From positions 1 through 10,486 of the forward strand of contig CACZSB010000192.1 of the NCBI GenBank assembly GCA_902783765.1: a stretch of 10,486 nt of DNA, read 5' to 3'. Below the pieces are notes generated by a model. That model was not told the DNA's origin. It saw nothing but the letters and a program-made list of their open reading frames with translations, and did not search any database. The translations under genes were made by a program, and so were the position numbers. The DNA comes from an uncultured Lachnospiraceae bacterium (GTDB taxonomy: Bacteria > Bacillota > Clostridia > Lachnospirales > Lachnospiraceae). Below, piece after piece: positions 1 to 7,604 of this stretch (the stretch's first letter is position 1; each line of letters opens with the position of its first letter).

Positions 1-8
1 GCCCTGTC

Positions 9-37
9 TTTATTATTTTCCCCTCATCTGCTATAAT
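9..37 (+). promoter_or_regulatory. Candidate promoter of the class A PBP gene
   Basis: A perfect -10 hexamer TATAAT lies at 32-37. With a 17-nt spacer the -35 would be TTTATT at 9-14, which matches the consensus at only three positions. Transcription would begin near 44 and leave a very short leader that still includes the ribosome binding site. The window edge hides anything further upstream, so a better -35 or an upstream co-transcribed gene cannot be excluded. Confidence 0.45.
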
Positions 38-45
38 ATGGCATC

Positions 46-51
46 AAGGAG
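46..51 (+). promoter_or_regulatory. Ribosome binding site that decides the PBP start
   Basis: AAGGAG at 46-51 directly abuts the first in-frame ATG at 52, leaving no spacer. It lies six bases before the second in-frame ATG at 58, which is normal spacing. The start at 58 is therefore preferred. Confidence 0.75.
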
Positions 52-57
52 ATGTTT

Positions 58-2679
58 ATGAACTACGGTAAAGAAAGCATACGCCGCCGATTGCGCAATA
101 CCCGGGAAAACGGCCGGAAGTTCTCCAGCCGGATTCTTCTTCATGTGCTGAAAATAAGTTTTTTGATTTTAGTGCTGGCCGCCGTTCTGGCAGGCAGCTT
201 TGCCCTGGGGACCATTCAGGGCATTATCAATACTTCCCCGGAACCGGAGACCCTGAACGTAACGCCCCTGGGCATCGCCTCCAATATATACGATGCCTCC
301 GGCCAATTAAAGGAAACGCTGATCCAGTCCGGTTCCAACCGGGATCCGGTGGCATACAGTGAATTCCCTAAGGATCTGATCAATGCCTTCGTGGCCATTG
401 AGGACGAACGTTTCTGGACCCATGACGGGGTGGACGTCCGGGGCATTCTGCGCTCCTCCGCCTCTCTGCTGCTCTCCGGTCATATCAACGGGGGGGCCAG
501 TACCATTACCCAGCAGCTGATCAAAAACAATATTTTTGAAGGGGGCATGGAAAAGGGCTGGGGCGCCCGCTTTATCCGGAAATTCCAGGAACAGTACCTG
601 GCCATGGAGCTGGAAGGGGAAATCTCCAAAAAGGATATCTTAAGCAGCTATCTGAATTCCATTAACCTGGGGCAAAACTGTCTGGGGGTCCAGGTGGCCT
701 CCCAGCGCTATTTCCGCAAGGATGTGAGCCAGTTGACCCTTTCCGAATGCGCCGCCCTGGCGGGCATCACCCAAAATCCCTATCGATATAATCCCATTAC
801 CTTCCCGGAGAACAATGAAATCCGGCGGCTTTCCGTGCTGAATCATATGGAGGACCAGGGTTATATCAGTGCCGAAGAAAAGGCGGCGGCCCTGGCAGAT
901 ACCGAGGCCCTCTACGCCCGGATTCAGGAAAACAATTTGATTATAAAGGAAAATGCGGTGCCCTACACCTATTTCACCGATGCGGTGATTTCTGCGGTGC
1001 TGAAGGATCTGCAAACGGAGCTGGGCTACAGCGAGTCCGACGCCTTTACCATGCTCTACAGCGGGGGCCTGAATATTTACACCACCCAGAATTCGGAATA
1101 TCAACGAATCCTGGACGAAGAAGTCAACAATCTGGAGCATTACCCGGAAGACGGAGTTCAATATACCTGTACCTATCAGGTCAATGCCACCCTGGCAGAC
1201 GGACGCACCGTTACCTATACCCATAATACCCTTCAGCGCACCCTGAATTTGGGGAATCTGCTCTTTGCCTCCAAACGGGATATCCAGGCGGCGGTGGATG
1301 AATTCAAAGCGCAGATTTTCGGGCCGGAGGATCAGATTGCCGATGAAAAAATCAATTATATCCTGCAGCCCCAGCTTTCTGCGGTGCTGATTGACCAGCG
1401 CAGCGGTCATGTGCTGGCCATTACCGGGGGCCGGGGAGAAAAAACTGCCAGCCGTTCTTTAAACCGGGCCACCAGTACCTATCGTTCCCCGGGCTCCACC
1501 TTCAAGACCCTTTCCACCTTTGCACCGGCGCTGGATGTCCGGGGCCTGACTCTTTCCACGGTCATTGAGGATTTACCCTTTAGTTACAACGGCACCACCA
1601 TTCGAAACTGGTGGGCGGGGGATCTGTGGATGGGTAATTGCAATGCCCGTCAAGCTCTGGTTTTCTCCATGAACGTGGTCAGTGCCAGAACCTTCCTGTA
1701 TACCGTGGGAATCGAGACCGGCTTCCAGTATTTGGAAAGCTTTGGCATTTCTTCCCTGGTTCGGGAAAAAGAAATAGGGGGCAAGGTATATACAGATTTG
1801 GGCCCCGCTTTAAGTGTTGGGGCCTTGACCGACGGCGCCAATTTGCTGGATTTGACCGGCGCCTATGCCTCCATTGCCAATCAGGGAGTTTATGTGGAAC
1901 CGGTCTTTTATACCAGGATCACGGATCATAACGGCAATCTGCTCCTGGAAAAACAACAGGATACCCACCGGGTTATTAAAGAAAGCACCGCTTATCTGCT
2001 CACCAGCGCCATGGCGGATTCCATGAAGGAGGGCATTGGTTTTAAGGGAACCTATCTCACCCCCTCTTCCACCAATGCTGCCTTGGATATCCCCGCCTCC
2101 GGTAAATCCGGCACCTCCACCGATGCCTCCGGCCGTTCCCGGGATTACTGGTTTATCGGTTTTACCGCCTATTATACCCTGGGGGTTTGGAGCGGCTATG
2201 ACGACGGCGGCATTCCCCTGACGGGCAATGTGACGGAAAGCGCTTATCACAAGGAGGTCTGGCGGGGCGCCATGACCCGGATCCATCAGGATCTGCCTGT
2301 ACAGGGCTTTGTGGTGCCGGATAATATTACCACGGCCCGGATTTGCTCTCTCAGCGGAAAACTGGCGGTACCGGGGCTTTGTGATAAGGACCCCCAATGC
2401 CAGTGCTATAACGAGTTTTTCACCACCACCACCGTACCCAAGGAAAGCTGTGATACCCATATTTCCGTTAAAATGTGCAGCGAGACCAATTGTGAAGCCA
2501 CCCCCTACTGCACCCACACTTACCAAAAGATTTTTTACCGCATGCCGGTGCCGGAGGTGATTACCATGGATTCCGAATACATTTACCGGGCCGGCAGCAG
2601 TCCCGCCCTCTGCGGCGTTCATACCCAGGCGCCCCCGGCCCCCACACCGCCGGCGGACATTGACCCCGAGGGCGATTAA
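58..2679 (+). CDS. Class A penicillin-binding protein (PBP1A-like, bifunctional glycosyltransferase/transpeptidase)
   Basis: This enzyme polymerises lipid II into glycan strands and crosslinks the stem peptides on the outer face of the membrane. Numbering is from the ATG at 58 (873 aa). A basic cytoplasmic tail precedes one membrane anchor at about residues 26-51. The GT51 glycosyltransferase domain follows: the EDERFWTHDG motif starts at catalytic Glu115, and GASTITQQ lies at 146-153. The transpeptidase domain has all three penicillin-binding motifs: STFK (Ser480 nucleophile, Lys483), SMN (537-539) and KSGT (683-686). The last is a conservative variant of the usual KTG, also known from PBP2x-type enzymes. 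Beyond about residue 760 there is a cysteine-rich tail with nine Cys (763-852) and a Pro-rich end. Length is normal for a class A PBP. It is similar to ponA/mrcA products, but several paralogues usually coexist, so no symbol is given. It appears to be transcribed alone and converges on the protease gene. Confidence 0.96.
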   Translation: MNYGKESIRRRLRNTRENGRKFSSRILLHVLKISFLILVLAAVLAGSFALGTIQGIINTSPEPETLNVTPLGIASNIYDASGQLKETLIQSGSNRDPVAYSEFPKDLINAFVAIEDERFWTHDGVDVRGILRSSASLLLSGHINGGASTITQQLIKNNIFEGGMEKGWGARFIRKFQEQYLAMELEGEISKKDILSSYLNSINLGQNCLGVQVASQRYFRKDVSQLTLSECAALAGITQNPYRYNPITFPENNEIRRLSVLNHMEDQGYISAEEKAAALADTEALYARIQENNLIIKENAVPYTYFTDAVISAVLKDLQTELGYSESDAFTMLYSGGLNIYTTQNSEYQRILDEEVNNLEHYPEDGVQYTCTYQVNATLADGRTVTYTHNTLQRTLNLGNLLFASKRDIQAAVDEFKAQIFGPEDQIADEKINYILQPQLSAVLIDQRSGHVLAITGGRGEKTASRSLNRATSTYRSPGSTFKTLSTFAPALDVRGLTLSTVIEDLPFSYNGTTIRNWWAGDLWMGNCNARQALVFSMNVVSARTFLYTVGIETGFQYLESFGISSLVREKEIGGKVYTDLGPALSVGALTDGANLLDLTGAYASIANQGVYVEPVFYTRITDHNGNLLLEKQQDTHRVIKESTAYLLTSAMADSMKEGIGFKGTYLTPSSTNAALDIPASGKSGTSTDASGRSRDYWFIGFTAYYTLGVWSGYDDGGIPLTGNVTESAYHKEVWRGAMTRIHQDLPVQGFVVPDNITTARICSLSGKLAVPGLCDKDPQCQCYNEFFTTTTVPKESCDTHISVKMCSETNCEATPYCTHTYQKIFYRMPVPEVITMDSEYIYRAGSSPALCGVHTQAPPAPTPPADIDPEGD

Positions 2680-2742
2680 GGCTTAGCCTCTATCAAAACG
2701 ACGCCGAAGGATTGAGCATTTTAATCCATATGAAAGCATAAT

Positions 2743-2786
2743 AAAGGGAGCCGAGATCCCGGTGAAGGGATGCTTCGGCTCCTTTT
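2743..2786. terminator. Bidirectional intrinsic terminator between convergent genes
   Basis: The arms at 2743-2760 and 2767-2786 pair through GAGCCGA/TCGGCTC and an upper TCCC/GGGA block, with a small internal bulge and the loop GGTGAA. The right side ends in CCTTTT for plus-strand transcripts from the PBP gene. The complementary strand ends in CCCTTTATT for minus-strand transcripts leaving the protease gene. The rest of the 2680-2840 gap shows no ORF or other clear element. Confidence 0.8.
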
Positions 2787-2840
2787 ACTTGGGCTCGCTC
2801 AGCCTGATCGGCTAGGCAAAGCCCTGTTTTGATGCTTGTT

Positions 2841-5390
2841 CTACCGGGGCAGGATGGGGCTCCAGTATTCCTGCTTATAAATATCCGTGAAGAGATACGC
2901 CGGCTTGGCCTTGGTTTTATCCTTATCACTTAAATACATATAAGTTACTTCCGGCGCCTGATCTTTCACCGTCAGGGTTTCGCCCAGCTGGTAGCTGTCC
3001 TGATAGCTCCCTTTGTAGGTATAATAGTCACAGATAAACGTGATTTCATCGCCCTTTTCCAGTTCCAGCACGGCCTTGGCCACAGTCTCCGTTTCCCCGC
3101 CGGTGTAAACAGGCTTGGCTCCGGCCACATAGCCATCGGGATGGGTCGCATCGAACACAATCAGCAATTCCACCCGTTGGCTTTCATCGCTGTCCGCCTT
3201 TTTCAGCAGAGCCGGTACATAGCCTGTGGAGGAGATAAACTTCCCGTTTTCATATACCGCATCTGTCAGATAATAGGCCACAAACTGGCCGCCCAGGGTG
3301 AGCCAGCTGTAATCATAATCTCCCAGGAGTACGCCGTACTTGTTGATGGTAAAGCTATCATCCAGTCCCAGATCGATATAACCTTCTCCGTCGTCAAGAA
3401 ACACATTCAGCCGCAGATTCTGTACCAGACTCCACTGGTCATCACCTAAGGCGATGCCATAATGTCCGTCTTCAAAAAGGGTCCAGTCCAGCTTAGAGGA
3501 ATCAAAACGATTCTTTTCCAGATAAGTGGCAGTCTCCTCCAAGCTGCGTCCGCCGCCCAGGATGCTGCTTAAAAAGTCTGTATTGCCGCTGAGGCCGGAA
3601 ACATTATTGGTATTGCCGCTGAGCAGGCCGCCCAGAATCGAGGAAATCATATCCGAGCTGGTGGCGGTGGTGCCACCGGAGGAATAGCCGCTGATCAGGG
3701 AGCCTAAGGGGGAGCTGGCACCGCCGGAAATGGCCTGACCACCGGTTTCCAGGCTGGCAAAGGACTGGATGCAGCGCATATAATCCGAATCCATACCAAT
3801 GGCTTCAAAGGCCTTTACGGCACTGTCCACCTTGCCCACCCGCTGATAGGGGAAGTAAATAGAAAGGCCGTAGGCATTGGTCATATTCCTGGAGGTGCGG
3901 TTGTATTTCACCGCGCTGAGAATGGTATCCGCCAGGGCCTTGGCTTCCTTTGTACCCAGCTTGTTGGCCAAATCCACCAGGTCCACCTGATCAATCTTGG
4001 TGGAGGAGGCAAACTCCCGGGCCCCGCTGCGGGCATTGGAAACCGTCTTGTAATTCTCCTTAATCTGCTGACTGGTGGCAGTAGAGAAGGCCTTCAGGTC
4101 TTCGGAAAGGGTCACTTCCAGCTCTGCCAGATCTACCACGGAAAGAGTGGCTTTCTGACCGGCACAGCTCTTGGCGCAGGTATCCACGAAATCATCCACA
4201 ATATTCTTGCCGATTTCCAGGGTGCTTAAGGAGGTATTGGCAGAAAGCTTGGTCAGCCAATTGGTATAATACCAGCCGATACCGGGCTCTGTTTCCTCGG
4301 AGCCGATGAGATAATCTGCAAATTCCGCACAAACCACCGCCGTTTCCGCCGTGGCCATCAGGCAGGCGTCAAAGCCGATGAAATCAAATTTCACACCGCC
4401 GGCTTTCAGGGCCTGTTTGATGCCGCTTAAGGACATGGAGCCGCTGTTGGGATACTTTTCGTCGTAGCCGTAGCCGCTTAAGGATCCTCCGCCGTGATCC
4501 CAGAAAATCAGCATATTCCGGTTGGCGGGGAATTTGTTTTTGCAATAGGTGATAAACTCGCTTAAGCTGCCGGCCTTGGTCATATTCTTATTGCCCATAT
4601 CCGCTTCCAGCTGGTGGAGCTTGCCGTCCTTCACCTGCCAGATTTGGTTGACCGTATTGCTGATGCCGTTCACTTGCCAGCGCTTACAGCCACCGGTATA
4701 GACAATCAGATTGATTTTGTCGGAGACGCTGGCGCTCAGCATTTCCTTCAGATCTGAGGTGCCCATTTTATACTGGGATTCCAGGTCCGTACCGCACATG
4801 TAAACCATGATGGTAACGGTATCCTTACCATTTCCTTTGATTTGGGTGCGCTTGGCCCGGGCGCCCGGAGCCACCTCCGTGTTGAGCTTTGCCGTATTCT
4901 GGGACCCGGTCCAGCCTGTGGAGGTGCCGGATCCGGAAAAGAGGGAGCTTAGAGCGGCGTTACTGCTGCTCTGGCTGCCTGAGGAGCTTCCAAACAAGGA
5001 GGACAGGGCCAGGCTGCTGAAGCTGGTGGCATTGCTGCTGCTGCCACCGCCCCCCAGCAGGCCGCCAAATAGACCGCTTAGGGAGCCACCTCCGCCAAAA
5101 AGAAGCAGGAGGGCAAGAATGATCAGAACACCCTTGCCCTTAAACAGACTGCCTAAACCCCCGGAAGAGGCGTTGCTTTGGTAAGAAGAGGAAGATGTGT
5201 TGGTATTGACGGCATTTAATAAGCCATCCAGCATGCCGGCTCTTTCACTGTCATCATCTCTGCCCTGGGGACGGCCGGAATAACCGCCGCTGTGACCCAC
5301 CGGGCCGGTGCCCAGTCCTTCTCCCTTTTTGTGAATGTCTCCGCCCTGGCCTTTAACGTTCTTTTTGCGGCCGTCCGGTGTGTTTGCCAT
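2841..5390 (-). CDS. Clostripain-family (peptidase C11) membrane-anchored cysteine protease
   Basis: This is a probable cell-surface cysteine endopeptidase; characterised C11 members cleave after Arg or Lys. Numbering is from the ATG at 5390 (849 aa). Residues 1-50 are hydrophilic and Gly-rich (GLGTGPVGHSGGYSGR at 25-40). One hydrophobic segment at about 87-98, preceded by lysines, should act as an uncleaved signal anchor with the C-terminus outside. A Gly/Ser/Leu low-complexity stretch fills about 99-165. The C11 domain starts near 190 (TVTIMVYMCGTDLES). The catalytic dyad is visible as His299 in WDHGGG and Cys343 in GFDACLM. A second low-complexity stretch covers about 552-615, followed by a roughly 230-residue C-terminal region rich in aromatic and acidic residues that I do not recognise. 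An upstream in-frame ATG at 5462 would overlap the synthetase gene and lacks the good ribosome binding site seen for 5390. The 31-nt gap after the synthetase gene suggests one operon. Substrate is unknown. Confidence 0.9.
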   Translation of the reverse strand: MANTPDGRKKNVKGQGGDIHKKGEGLGTGPVGHSGGYSGRPQGRDDDSERAGMLDGLLNAVNTNTSSSSYQSNASSGGLGSLFKGKGVLIILALLLLFGGGGSLSGLFGGLLGGGGSSSNATSFSSLALSSLFGSSSGSQSSSNAALSSLFSGSGTSTGWTGSQNTAKLNTEVAPGARAKRTQIKGNGKDTVTIMVYMCGTDLESQYKMGTSDLKEMLSASVSDKINLIVYTGGCKRWQVNGISNTVNQIWQVKDGKLHQLEADMGNKNMTKAGSLSEFITYCKNKFPANRNMLIFWDHGGGSLSGYGYDEKYPNSGSMSLSGIKQALKAGGVKFDFIGFDACLMATAETAVVCAEFADYLIGSEETEPGIGWYYTNWLTKLSANTSLSTLEIGKNIVDDFVDTCAKSCAGQKATLSVVDLAELEVTLSEDLKAFSTATSQQIKENYKTVSNARSGAREFASSTKIDQVDLVDLANKLGTKEAKALADTILSAVKYNRTSRNMTNAYGLSIYFPYQRVGKVDSAVKAFEAIGMDSDYMRCIQSFASLETGGQAISGGASSPLGSLISGYSSGGTTATSSDMISSILGGLLSGNTNNVSGLSGNTDFLSSILGGGRSLEETATYLEKNRFDSSKLDWTLFEDGHYGIALGDDQWSLVQNLRLNVFLDDGEGYIDLGLDDSFTINKYGVLLGDYDYSWLTLGGQFVAYYLTDAVYENGKFISSTGYVPALLKKADSDESQRVELLIVFDATHPDGYVAGAKPVYTGGETETVAKAVLELEKGDEITFICDYYTYKGSYQDSYQLGETLTVKDQAPEVTYMYLSDKDKTKAKPAYLFTDIYKQEYWSPILPR

Positions 5391-5398
5391 CTTTTTTA

Positions 5399-5404
5399 CT
5401 CCTT
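5399..5404 (-). promoter_or_regulatory. Ribosome binding site that decides the protease start
   Basis: The minus strand reads AAGGAG followed by an 8-nt A-rich spacer and then ATG (5390-5388). This fixes the start at 5390 instead of the ATG 24 codons upstream. Confidence 0.8.
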
Positions 5405-5421
5405 TTTCAACGCTGTAATCT

Positions 5422-7428
5422 TTATACCACGCAGGTCCCTTCGGGGACCTTATCATCCACAAAAATCACCTGGCAGCCGCAGGCGCTATTGGTGGCCGCC
5501 AGCAGCATCCCTTCGCTTTCCACTCCCGTCAGCCGGGCAGGGGTCAGATTAGCCAAAATCAAAATCTTTCGGCCCACAAGCTCTGCGGGATCGTATTCAT
5601 CTTTAATGCTGGATACAATGGTGCGCTCCTTCAGGCCGTCGAAAACCGTTAATTTCAAATTGTTCCGGGCCTTGCGAATCTCGCTGCATTTAAGAATTTT
5701 GGCCACCCGGATATCCATTTTGTCAAAGGAATCCTTATCCACCAATTCCTTAAAGGGAGCCACAGGATCCGCCGGTCCGTAGACCCGTTCCTTTTTGGCC
5801 GGTTCATCCTTCTTTTCAAACAATTCCGGATGAAGCTCCTGCTCCGTGGCGGGAGTCTCAAAATCCAGCAGGGGTAAAATATCCTCCCGGTTCATGGCAT
5901 AAAGGAACAAATACAACCGGGGGCCCTTCTCCTTGCCCAAAAGCAGGCGGTAGACCAGCTGGAAAAAGCGGCCCTGAAGCTGCTTGATGCCCTCTGCCGC
6001 CTCCCCGAAGACCTCCTTGGGAATGGCATAAAGCCGGGCGTTCAGATCATCCAGCGTGTAATCCCCGGATTTGAGATATTCCTCCAAAAGACGGATTTCC
6101 TGCTTTTCCTCCTGGCTCATTTCCCCGTAAAGGGCAAAATCCCGGAAGGGCCGCAGGTGATTGGCCTGGTCCGGAGCGCATTCCTCCAGCCAGAAGCGGG
6201 CCCGCTCCAGCCGGGGGGCAAAATCCTTATGGGTGTAGCTCATATTAATCTTCCCAAAAACCGTTTCCAGCATGGGGACATTGAAATTCACAATGGAGCC
6301 CAGCTGCACCAAAAGGCCCATGGGCACCGTGCTGAGGCTCTTTCCGTGGGTCAGGCAATTGTCCATCACGGCGCAGCCGAACTCATCGGCCCTGCCTTCA
6401 CAGAAATCCGTATATTGCTTATCAAATTCAAAATACTGCCGCAGGATGCCCTCATCAAAGCAGAAATCAAAGGCCTTGGTGGGCTCGCTCTTGGCATAAA
6501 GCCACAAAACCACCTCCGGCTCGTAGAGTTTTAAAATGGTATCCGGGGTAAGATTCAGGCCCGAGGAACCGGACATCTTCCCGGCCACCCCCTTAATGCC
6601 GATAAACTCATAACCCTGGAACAGGGGCGCTTCATAGCCGAAAATCTTTTCCGCCACCACCTTGCCGTTGTCGTAGCTGCCCCCGGGGCTGGCATGATCC
6701 TTTCCACCGGGCTCAAAATCCACCCCTTCAAAAGCCCAGCGCATGGGCCAGTCCACCTTCCAGGCCAGCTTGCAGTTGGTGTCGGTCTTGAAATCAAAAT
6801 CCCCCTCATGACCGCAGGCACAGCTGTAGTGGGCCACGGTATCATCCTCACTTAAAGAATGAATTTTGGTGGTATCCCGGTGGCAATGGGGGCAATAAAT
6901 ACTTACGGGATAATAAGCCTCCCGCTCTCCCTCCTGGGCCTCCTGGGTACGGAAGGAATCCAGAATATCAAAAATCTCGCCCCGCTTCTTTAAGGACAAT
7001 AAAATCTGCTTCCTATAAGCCCCTGAGCGGTACATTTCCGCCTGATGACGGTAGTCCATGGGGATGCCAAAGGCCTCCATGGCTTTTTCAAATTCCCCTT
7101 CGAAGCGGGCGGCGTAGGAATCCGGGGACCCGAAGGGGTCCGGCACATCCACATAGGGATAGCCTATATATTGCTCAAAATCGTCCCGGCAGTCTGCCAC
7201 ATTTTTAGGCACCTTCCGGAGCCGGTCGAACTCATCCCAGGAAAAAAGGAGCCGTGCCTTCTCTCCCGCCCTCTCCAGGGCCTTCACCACAAAAAAGCTG
7301 GTAGCCACATCCCGGAAATTGCCTATATGAACGGAGCCGGAAGGGCTGATTCCTGCGGCGCAGACGTACTCGGCCTTATCCGGCCTTCTTTCAATGATTC
7401 TCTTTGCTATCTCATCGGACCAATGCAT
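5422..7428 (-). CDS. lysS: Class I lysyl-tRNA synthetase with C-terminal tRNA-binding (Trbp111/MetRS-C-like) domain
   Basis: The enzyme charges tRNA-Lys with lysine in the cytoplasm. It is the archaeal-type class I enzyme (sometimes called lysK), unrelated in fold to the common class II LysS. The N-terminus MHWSDEIAKRIIERRPDK and the block ISPSGSVHIGNFRDV (27-41, HIGN at 34-37) are characteristic, as is SWDEFDRLRKVP (63-74). The KMSKS-type loop reads KMSGS (284-288). A probable zinc site is CPHC (179-182) with CAC (203-205). The synthetase body extends to about residue 545. Residues 566-668 form an OB-fold tRNA-binding domain of the Trbp111/MetRS C-terminal type (DSFDKMDIRVAKI at 567-579, GVESEGMLLAAT at 635-646). 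Archaeal class I enzymes are usually about 500-530 aa, so the tail is an added module. The ATG has GAGG seven bases upstream. The leader is only about 23 nt, so there is no T-box. This is easily misannotated as metG because of the tail. Confidence 0.93.
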   Translation of the reverse strand: MHWSDEIAKRIIERRPDKAEYVCAAGISPSGSVHIGNFRDVATSFFVVKALERAGEKARLLFSWDEFDRLRKVPKNVADCRDDFEQYIGYPYVDVPDPFGSPDSYAARFEGEFEKAMEAFGIPMDYRHQAEMYRSGAYRKQILLSLKKRGEIFDILDSFRTQEAQEGEREAYYPVSIYCPHCHRDTTKIHSLSEDDTVAHYSCACGHEGDFDFKTDTNCKLAWKVDWPMRWAFEGVDFEPGGKDHASPGGSYDNGKVVAEKIFGYEAPLFQGYEFIGIKGVAGKMSGSSGLNLTPDTILKLYEPEVVLWLYAKSEPTKAFDFCFDEGILRQYFEFDKQYTDFCEGRADEFGCAVMDNCLTHGKSLSTVPMGLLVQLGSIVNFNVPMLETVFGKINMSYTHKDFAPRLERARFWLEECAPDQANHLRPFRDFALYGEMSQEEKQEIRLLEEYLKSGDYTLDDLNARLYAIPKEVFGEAAEGIKQLQGRFFQLVYRLLLGKEKGPRLYLFLYAMNREDILPLLDFETPATEQELHPELFEKKDEPAKKERVYGPADPVAPFKELVDKDSFDKMDIRVAKILKCSEIRKARNNLKLTVFDGLKERTIVSSIKDEYDPAELVGRKILILANLTPARLTGVESEGMLLAATNSACGCQVIFVDDKVPEGTCVV

Positions 7429-7457
7429 GGGTAAACCTCAAAAATATATTTCAAGTA

Positions 7458-7486
7458 ATTTTACTACGATTTTCCCCCAATGTGAA
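7458..7486 (-). promoter_or_regulatory. Promoter of the lysyl-tRNA synthetase/protease operon
   Basis: On the minus strand TTCACA (7486-7481) and TAAAAT (7463-7458) are separated by exactly 17 nt. The predicted transcription start is near 7451. That leaves a leader of about 23 nt containing GAGG at 7436-7439. Confidence 0.7.
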
Positions 7487-7501
7487 GCAAAAAATTATGG
7501 A

Positions 7502-7598
7502 CATGGCCATGAACACAGCCGAGCGGGCTGACAATACTTTTTGAGACCCTTAACACGGGGCGAAAAAGTTTTCGTCACGCCCGCGAGGCGTTCGCGAA
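7502..7598. repeat. Intergenic cluster of short inverted repeats downstream of xth
   Basis: This non-coding stretch contains consecutive and partly overlapping inverted repeats. They are the palindrome CATGGCCATG (7502-7511); CAGCC/GGCTG (7516-7530); ACTTTTT/AAAAAGT (7536-7542 and 7563-7569) with a CCC/GGG pair nested inside; GGGCG/CGCCC (7558-7562 and 7578-7582); and CGCGA/TCGCG (7582-7596), overlapping TTCGCGAA (7591-7598). It may help terminate xth transcripts, but there is no clean hairpin followed by a T-tract. A dispersed REP-like element or a structured RNA are alternatives. Copy number cannot be judged from this window. Confidence 0.5.
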
Positions 7599-7604
7599 AG
7601 AAGT

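Noticed and set aside
640..1410. 256-codon minus-strand ORF inside the PBP gene
   Set aside because: It lies fully antisense to conserved GT51 and linker sequence and has no recognisable family. It is a compositional shadow.
1810..2622. 270-codon minus-strand ORF inside the PBP gene
   Set aside because: It is antisense to the transpeptidase domain. Its Gly-rich low-complexity translation reflects Pro/Ala/Thr codons on the real strand.
2680..2840. Inverted ATCAAAAC/GTTTTGAT pair flanking the terminator as possible mobile-element ends
   Set aside because: Only eight bases match and neighbouring sequence does not extend the similarity. There is no target duplication and no transposase.
5391..5462. 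N-terminal extension of the protease to the ATG at 5462
   Set aside because: It would overlap the 3' end of the synthetase gene, has no good ribosome binding site, and would place the strong AAGGAG inside the coding region.
5422..7428. Reading this gene as methionyl-tRNA synthetase (metG)
   Set aside because: Only the C-terminal ~100 residues resemble MetRS. The catalytic body has class I LysRS motifs such as MHWSDEIA, SPSGSVHIGN and the KMSGS loop.
7429..7600. T-box or other riboswitch leader for the synthetase
   Set aside because: The best promoter leaves a leader of only about 23 nt. The structured element lies upstream of that promoter, and I see no T-box consensus.
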